A stretch of DNA of 9,131 nucleotides, taken from NCBI GenBank assembly GCA_021841795.1, contig JAKCDN010000104.1:1-9131 (forward strand), written 5' to 3'. The position numbers were made by a program, and so were the translations under genes. The notes under the pieces are model-generated. The model did not search any database. It saw only the letters and a program-made list of their open reading frames with translations, and was not told the DNA's origin. Below, piece by piece: positions 5,320-9,131 of the stretch. Numbering within the stretch: the first letter of the stretch is position 1; every line of letters begins with the position of its first letter. The stretch comes from Acidobacteriota bacterium. Its GTDB lineage: Bacteria > Acidobacteriota > Terriglobia > Terriglobales > Acidobacteriaceae.

Positions 5320-7398
5320 TCAGATGGCGGGGGCGGCGGAGGGCTCGGCGGGCGGAGGGGCGAGTGCGCCGACCTCCTGATCCTTGTACTGCAACTGGTA
5401 GAGCTTCCAGTAGAGGCCGCGGTGGGCGAGTAGCTCCTGGTGGGAGCCCATCTCGCGCAGTTGTCCTTTATGCATGACGAGGATGGCGTGAGCGCGCTGG
5501 ACGGTGGAGAGGCGATGGGCGATGAGGACGCTGGTGCGGCCCTCGACCATGCGTTCGAGGGCGGAGCGGATGCGCAGCTCGGTGTCGGTATCGACGCTGG
5601 AGGTGGCCTCGTCGAGGATGAGGATGCGGGGATTGTAGGCGAGGGCGCGGGCGAAGTTGACGAGCTGCTTCTGGCCGGTGGAGAGGGAGTTTCCGCGTTC
5701 GCGCACGGTCTCGTTGAAGCCGTTGGGAAGCGAGTCAATGAAGTCGAGGACATTGACGTCGCGGGCGGCGCGGCGCATGTCGGCGGGAGAGATATCGCTG
5801 TTGCCGAGGCGGATGTTTTCACCGATGGTGCCGGAGAAGAGAAAGGGATCCTGGAGCACGACGGCGAAGTGGCGGCGGAGCTGCTGGAGGTCGTGGTGGC
5901 GGAGGTCGACGCCATCGATGAGGATGCGTCCGGCGGTGACCTCGTAGAAGCGCATCATGAGGCTGGTGAGGGTGGTTTTTCCGGCGCCGGTGTGTCCGAC
6001 GATGGCGACGGTCTGTCCGGGCTCGATGGTGAAGGAGACATCCTTGAGGATCCACTCGATGCCGTCGAGGGCGGCGAGGTCGATGGGAGGAGCGGAGTGG
6101 TCCGGCAGCGAGGGATCGGGGGCCTGCGCGGCGGCGAGGGCGGCCTGCTGCTGCGGGGTGAGCTTCTGGTAGGTGAACCAGACGTGCTGGAACTCGATGC
6201 GGTTGGAGCCGTTGCCGGGGACGGGCTGGGGAGGGCTGACGATCTCAGGCAGCGCGTCCATGAGCTTGAAGATGCGTTCGCAGGCGGCCATGGCGGCCTG
6301 CAGGATGTTGTATTTGTCGCTGAGATCCTGGATGGGCCGCCAGAAGCGCAGGGAGAACTGGGTGAACATGATGAGAACGCCGATGGTGACGAGCGGAGGC
6401 AGATGGAGGACCCCGAAGCCGCCGCGCCAGACGACGAGGGCGATGGCGATGGAGGAGAGAAAATCGACGGCGGGGTAATAGAGGGCGTAGGCGAGGATGG
6501 TGTCTTTGAAGGCGACCATGTGCTGGTGGTTGACGGCCTCAAAGTCCCTGTAGGCGCGGTCTTCGCGGTTGAAGAGCTGGACGACGCTCATGCCGGTGAT
6601 GTGTTCCTGGGTGAAGCTGTTGATGCGCGCGATGGCGGTGCGGACGCGGCGGTAGCTCTCGCGTACATGGTCGCGGAAGATGCGGGTGACGATGAGGATG
6701 AGAGGAAGCACGGCGAAGGCGAGGAGGGCCAGCCACCAGGAGATGGCGATCATGACGACGGCCATGATGGTGAGCATGAAGAAGTCATTGACGATGGCCA
6801 GGACGCCATCGGTGAACATGTCGTTGACGGCGTCAACGTCGGAGGTGAGGCGGGTGACGAGGCGTCCGACGGGGTTCACATCGAAGAAACCGACGTGCAT
6901 GCGCTGCATGTGGCGAAAGATGTCGCGGCGGAGATCGAACATGATCTTCTGCCCGGTCCACTGCATGAGGTAGACCTGGATGAACTGAAAGAGATAGGCG
7001 GAGACGAGCAGGATGAGGTAGATGGCGGCGAGGCGGCTGACGCCGGCGAAGGGATCCGGGGGAAGGAGCCTGGCCAGCGGGCTGGCATTGGCGACCCAAT
7101 GCGCTACGGCGTTGGAGGCGTCGCGGTCAGCGGCGTCGGGCGCGAGGTAGCGATCGACGGCGACCATGACGAGGATGGGCCCGGCGACATCGCAGAGGGA
7201 CTTGAGCGTGACGGCGGCCGAGGCGATGATGGCCTGGAACCAGTAGGGACGGACGTAACGGCCGAGCCGGCGCATGAGGCGGGTGTCATAGACTTTGCCG
7301 ACCGGGTCTTCATCCTGCCGGCGCCGAGACTCGGCGGAGGCGGATGAAGCAGGGGTCTTCGCAGCGCGTTGAGATTTGCTGTCCTCAGGATGTGGCAT
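5320..7398 (-). CDS. ABC half-exporter (fused TM and nucleotide-binding domains, MsbA/MdlB-YheH type)
   Basis: 692 residues. After a charged N-terminal tail (1-45) comes a six-helix type IV exporter domain: helices near 55-82, 122-145, 195-220, 221-240, 300-325 and 335-350, with the FFDVNPVGRLVTRLTSDVD coupling region at 171-189. The nucleotide-binding domain starts near 400: A-loop Tyr410, Walker A GHTGAGKT (468-475), Q-loop Gln516, signature LSTGQ (572-576), Walker B ILILDE with catalytic Glu597, D-loop SSVD (600-603) and H-loop His628. All catalytic residues are present. The signature has Thr for the usual first Gly, as in members that form heterodimers. An insert of about 35 residues, Gln/Ala/Pro-rich, follows the A-loop Tyr. 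The tail is Pro/Ala-rich. The protein must pair with itself or a partner; none is in the window. Lipid, drug or peptide export is possible. ATG 7398 is the only usable start, with no clear SD sequence. Confidence 0.93.
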   Translation of the reverse strand: MPHPEDSKSQRAAKTPASSASAESRRRQDEDPVGKVYDTRLMRRLGRYVRPYWFQAIIASAAVTLKSLCDVAGPILVMVAVDRYLAPDAADRDASNAVAHWVANASPLARLLPPDPFAGVSRLAAIYLILLVSAYLFQFIQVYLMQWTGQKIMFDLRRDIFRHMQRMHVGFFDVNPVGRLVTRLTSDVDAVNDMFTDGVLAIVNDFFMLTIMAVVMIAISWWLALLAFAVLPLILIVTRIFRDHVRESYRRVRTAIARINSFTQEHITGMSVVQLFNREDRAYRDFEAVNHQHMVAFKDTILAYALYYPAVDFLSSIAIALVVWRGGFGVLHLPPLVTIGVLIMFTQFSLRFWRPIQDLSDKYNILQAAMAACERIFKLMDALPEIVSPPQPVPGNGSNRIEFQHVWFTYQKLTPQQQAALAAAQAPDPSLPDHSAPPIDLAALDGIEWILKDVSFTIEPGQTVAIVGHTGAGKTTLTSLMMRFYEVTAGRILIDGVDLRHHDLQQLRRHFAVVLQDPFLFSGTIGENIRLGNSDISPADMRRAARDVNVLDFIDSLPNGFNETVRERGNSLSTGQKQLVNFARALAYNPRILILDEATSSVDTDTELRIRSALERMVEGRTSVLIAHRLSTVQRAHAILVMHKGQLREMGSHQELLAHRGLYWKLYQLQYKDQEVGALAPPPAEPSAAPAI

Positions 7399-7506
7399 CG
7401 GCCGGATCAGGGGGCTTCCACTTGTATTGTACGGGGCGCGCGGCGAAGACGCAGGAGTGGTGGACGCGGCTGAGGCCCCGGAGGCGGAGCAGGCAGGTCG
7501 AATGGC

Positions 7507-7641
7507 CTACGGGCGCGGACCGGGACGAGGCGCAGGACCGGGATCAGTCCGCGGCCTGGGGGCAGGCCGCGAGACTCCCATGCTGAGCAGAACAAAGCCG
7601 AAGGCTTTTTTGAGGGTGTCGATGAAGCTCATACGTTCCAT
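7507..7641 (-). CDS. Possible 44-residue small protein with proline/arginine-rich tail
   Basis: A short frame lies between the cytochrome and exporter genes, on their strand. ATG 7641 (GAAGGG just upstream) or ATG 7632 (better spaced) starts it and TAG at 7509-7507 ends it. The N-terminal half, MSFIDTLKKAFGFVLLSM, could be an amphipathic or membrane-touching helix, and its codons mostly end in C or G as in real genes here. The second half is Pro-Arg-Gly repeats (RPAPRPRTDPGPAPRPGPRP). It starts 39 bp after the cytochrome stop and ends 108 bp before the exporter start. No family is recognised. It may be a small membrane-associated protein, a leader peptide for the exporter, or chance. Confidence 0.35.
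   Translation of the reverse strand: MERMSFIDTLKKAFGFVLLSMGVSRPAPRPRTDPGPAPRPGPRP
7550..7571 (-). other. GC-rich hairpin upstream of the ABC exporter gene
   Basis: CGCGGCCT and AGGCCGCG form an 8-bp perfect stem with a 6-nt loop, 152 bp before the exporter start and inside the small reading frame. Within a transcript from the cytochrome gene it would be a strong structure. It has no T-tract. It may slow ribosomes or polymerase between the two genes, or simply reflect the proline/arginine codons. Confidence 0.3.
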
Positions 7642-7680
7642 GTCCCTTCACCCGGGCTGAGGATCACCCTGCCCCGCATT

Positions 7681-8250
7681 TTAACGCTTGCGCGCAGGCG
7701 CGAGCGCGGCGGGCGGAGGCGGAGGCGGCTCGTCACGCACGATGGCAAGGGCTGCCGGGGGCAGCGGCTTGTCGGCGTTGGCTAGCAGGAGGGTGACCTG
7801 CCAGATCTGGGTGTCGGTGAGGACATCCTTGTAGGCCGGCATGCCGGTGAGGCGGATGCCATTGTCAACCTTCCAGTAGGTCTCGCCCGGGGGGTCGTCG
7901 CTGACGCCGACGACATTGCCCTTTTTGTGCTTCTTCCAGAGCTCGGGAGCCCTGGGGAACATGTGCGGACCGAAGCTGGAGGCTTTGCCGTAGAAGCCGT
8001 GGCAGGCGGCGCACTGATCGTGATAGATGCCGGCGCCGGCGGTGAGATTGGCCTCATCGGCCTGAATGGGGACGGTATCGGGCTTCTGGCGGTCGATGCG
8101 GGCGTTGAGGGCGACGTGGGTGATCTGGCGCTCCATGGGCAAGGGCGGATCTGCGACGGCCACGGGGGGATTTCCCCAGTGGAACCAAGCCAGGACTGCG
8201 AGGGGCATAAGAACCAGCCCCAGGATGACTCCAACAACAAACTTGCCCAT
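7681..8250 (-). CDS. Membrane-anchored mono-haem c-type cytochrome
   Basis: 189 residues. An uncleaved-looking hydrophobic segment at 4-23 would hold the protein to the inner membrane with its body in the periplasm. The haem motif is CAACH (Cys80, Cys83, His84), and Met137 in LTGMPAYKD is the expected distal ligand. TDTQIWQVTLLLANADKPLPP at 145-165 is the usual final helix of class I cytochrome c. These domains carry single electrons between respiratory or dehydrogenase partners; no such partner is in the window. The C-terminal tail is Pro/Ala-rich (175-187) and ends in Arg-Lys-Arg. The start at 8250 has AGGAG 8 nt upstream (8263-8259). A possible small gene and the ABC exporter follow on the same strand. 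Confidence 0.9.
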   Translation of the reverse strand: MGKFVVGVILGLVLMPLAVLAWFHWGNPPVAVADPPLPMERQITHVALNARIDRQKPDTVPIQADEANLTAGAGIYHDQCAACHGFYGKASSFGPHMFPRAPELWKKHKKGNVVGVSDDPPGETYWKVDNGIRLTGMPAYKDVLTDTQIWQVTLLLANADKPLPPAALAIVRDEPPPPPPAALAPARKR

Positions 8251-8415
8251 GCGTTATGCTCCTTTTCGCCGTTCTGCGGCGACCGACCTCCAGCGGAGTT
8301 TACCACCCACGAACGAAAACGATACCGATGATCGGGGGAAAAGGCATCGGGGTGGGGTACGCAGCTCGAAAATGTCGCGCTGGAATTGCCGATTAATTAG
8401 ACGCTCTAGGCCACA

Positions 8416-8445
8416 ATAACAGCAACACATCCCGAAATGAGTCAA
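8416..8445 (-). promoter_or_regulatory. Candidate sigma70-type promoter for the cytochrome gene
   Basis: On the minus strand TTGACT (8445-8440, five of six to TTGACA) is followed after 18 nt by TGTTAT (8421-8416, four of six to TATAAT). It would leave a leader of roughly 155 nt. The gap holds no other good match. A short dyad, TTTGA-A-TCAAA, lies just upstream at 8446-8456. Confidence 0.3.
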
Positions 8446-8535
8446 TTTGAATCAAAATAACAGGCGACTTGATGGCGGGATGGCGGCGATTCCTCCATCG
8501 AGGGACAAAGCCGCGCAAAAGAAAGGACCTCTCCC

Positions 8536-9131
8536 ATGACAGCAGACAGGCAAGGAGCATCAGCGAACCGCAGTTCGACTTCCACAGCGCGGAATCGCGA
8601 GCAGAGCGCGGCCCACCAGTGGGGGCCACGCAGACTGGGCCGGAAGGCCATCAAAACCGATACCCGCACGCTGAAGCTGGGCAAGTATCTGAAGCCGGAG
8701 CTGCCGCCGCCCCCGCCCGCGGCCGACTGGAGCAGGGGGATAGCGAACTGGGGCATGATGCTGAACGACCGGCTGGGCGATTGCACCATCGCCGGGTGCG
8801 GACACGCAGTACAGGTGTGGACGGCGAACACCGGGCAGGAGATCACGATTCCGGACGCGACCATCGAGTCGTATTACGAAAAGTGGGACGGCTACGTGCC
8901 GGGGAATCCGAGCACCGACAACGGGGGCATTGAGCTGGACGTGTTGAAGGACTGGCAGAAGCAGGGATTCGCGGGTCACGTTCTGACGGCGTTTGCCGAT
9001 CCGCAGCCGTCCGATGTTACGGAGATCCGGCAGTCGATCGCACTGTTCGGCGGAGTGTATATCGGCCTGGCAATGCCGGTGACGGCACAGAACCAGGCGG
9101 TGTGGGATTATGAGCCGGGCGCGGGAGCGGA
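8536..9131 (+). CDS. Protein of unknown function with Gly-Asp-Cys motif, possible papain/C39-like fold (cut by the right edge)
   Basis: 198 complete codons are seen from ATG 8536 (AAAGGA 8 nt upstream), and the frame is open at the window end. Residues 1-45 are Ser/Arg/Thr-rich and low in complexity. PELPPPPPAADW (54-65) precedes the recognisable core: WGMMLNDRLGDCTIAGCGH (72-90), VQVWTANTG, TDNGGIELDVLKDWQKQG (127-144) and IALFGGVYIGLAMP (168-181). I know this pattern from uncharacterised bacterial and phage-neighbourhood proteins. Typically a GDC Cys at a helix start is followed about 130-150 residues later by a GGHAV-type His, which hints at a papain/C39-like cysteine-peptidase fold. The His part would lie past the window edge, so catalysis cannot be judged. 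No secretion signal is evident. The 285-bp gap to the cytochrome gene makes the two divergent. Confidence 0.75.
   Translation, partial: MTADRQGASANRSSTSTARNREQSAAHQWGPRRLGRKAIKTDTRTLKLGKYLKPELPPPPPAADWSRGIANWGMMLNDRLGDCTIAGCGHAVQVWTANTGQEITIPDATIESYYEKWDGYVPGNPSTDNGGIELDVLKDWQKQGFAGHVLTAFADPQPSDVTEIRQSIALFGGVYIGLAMPVTAQNQAVWDYEPGAGA

Noticed and set aside
5440..7347. 635-codon open frame on the plus strand opposite the ABC exporter
   Set aside because: The product is a Gly/Asp/Glu/Val-rich string with no domain, the usual antisense shadow of a GC-rich gene. The minus strand encodes a complete exporter with all catalytic motifs.
7594..7611. Plus-strand intrinsic terminator AAAGCC-GAA-GGCTTT with a T-run
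   Set aside because: No plus-strand gene ends here, the loop has 3 nt and half the stem is A-T. It coincides with Lys-Lys-Ala-Phe-Gly-Phe codons of the small minus-strand frame. It could still stop antisense transcripts.

Overview
The window is a stretch of high-GC bacterial chromosome. The protein types point to Acidobacteriota, probably the Terriglobia/Acidobacteriaceae side. These are a TonB-dependent receptor with a carboxypeptidase-regulatory-like N-terminal domain and the 'HRNEFGFTFGGPIRKNHTFFF' style of barrel start, and a membrane protein with an OmpR-like N-terminal domain followed by an unknown outer domain. This placement rests on remembered family habits, not on a search. No rRNA, tRNA, CRISPR array, transposase or phage gene was seen.

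Left part (1-4691), a likely sulfated-substrate locus. Two minus-strand genes lie in order: a Tat-exported, Cys-type sulfatase (2997-1480), then, 90 bp further on, a TonB-dependent outer-membrane receptor (from 1389, running off the left edge). Divergent from them is a plus-strand gene (3297-4691). It encodes a one-TM protein with an OmpR/ToxR-like winged-helix candidate inside the cell and a domain of unknown function outside. The roughly 300-bp divergent gap holds several inverted repeats, including the perfect dyad TTTACAC-G-GTGTAAA (with one more C/G pair outside). The simplest reading is that the membrane protein senses an extracytoplasmic signal and controls the receptor/sulfatase pair and itself. 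This is inference.

Middle (4692-5319), a 628-bp gap between converging genes with no credible protein gene. It is rich in dyads: a GNRA-loop hairpin, two near-identical TTTGCAC-N8-GTGCA dyads exactly 42 bp apart, an AT-rich hairpin, a GC-rich hairpin, a strong G-quadruplex motif and a 7-bp hairpin close to the transporter end. It could hold a structured RNA or a binding-site cluster.

Right part (5320-8250), three minus-strand reading frames. A membrane-anchored c-type cytochrome (8250-7681) is followed by a possible 44-residue small protein (7641-7507) and a full-length ABC half-exporter (7398-5320) with a substituted signature motif and an insertion in its nucleotide-binding domain. They could be co-transcribed, but nothing in their functions ties them together.

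Right edge (8536-9131): the start of a plus-strand gene for a protein with a Gly-Asp-Cys motif in a context resembling C39/papain-like cysteine-peptidase folds. It is cut by the window end and its function is unknown.
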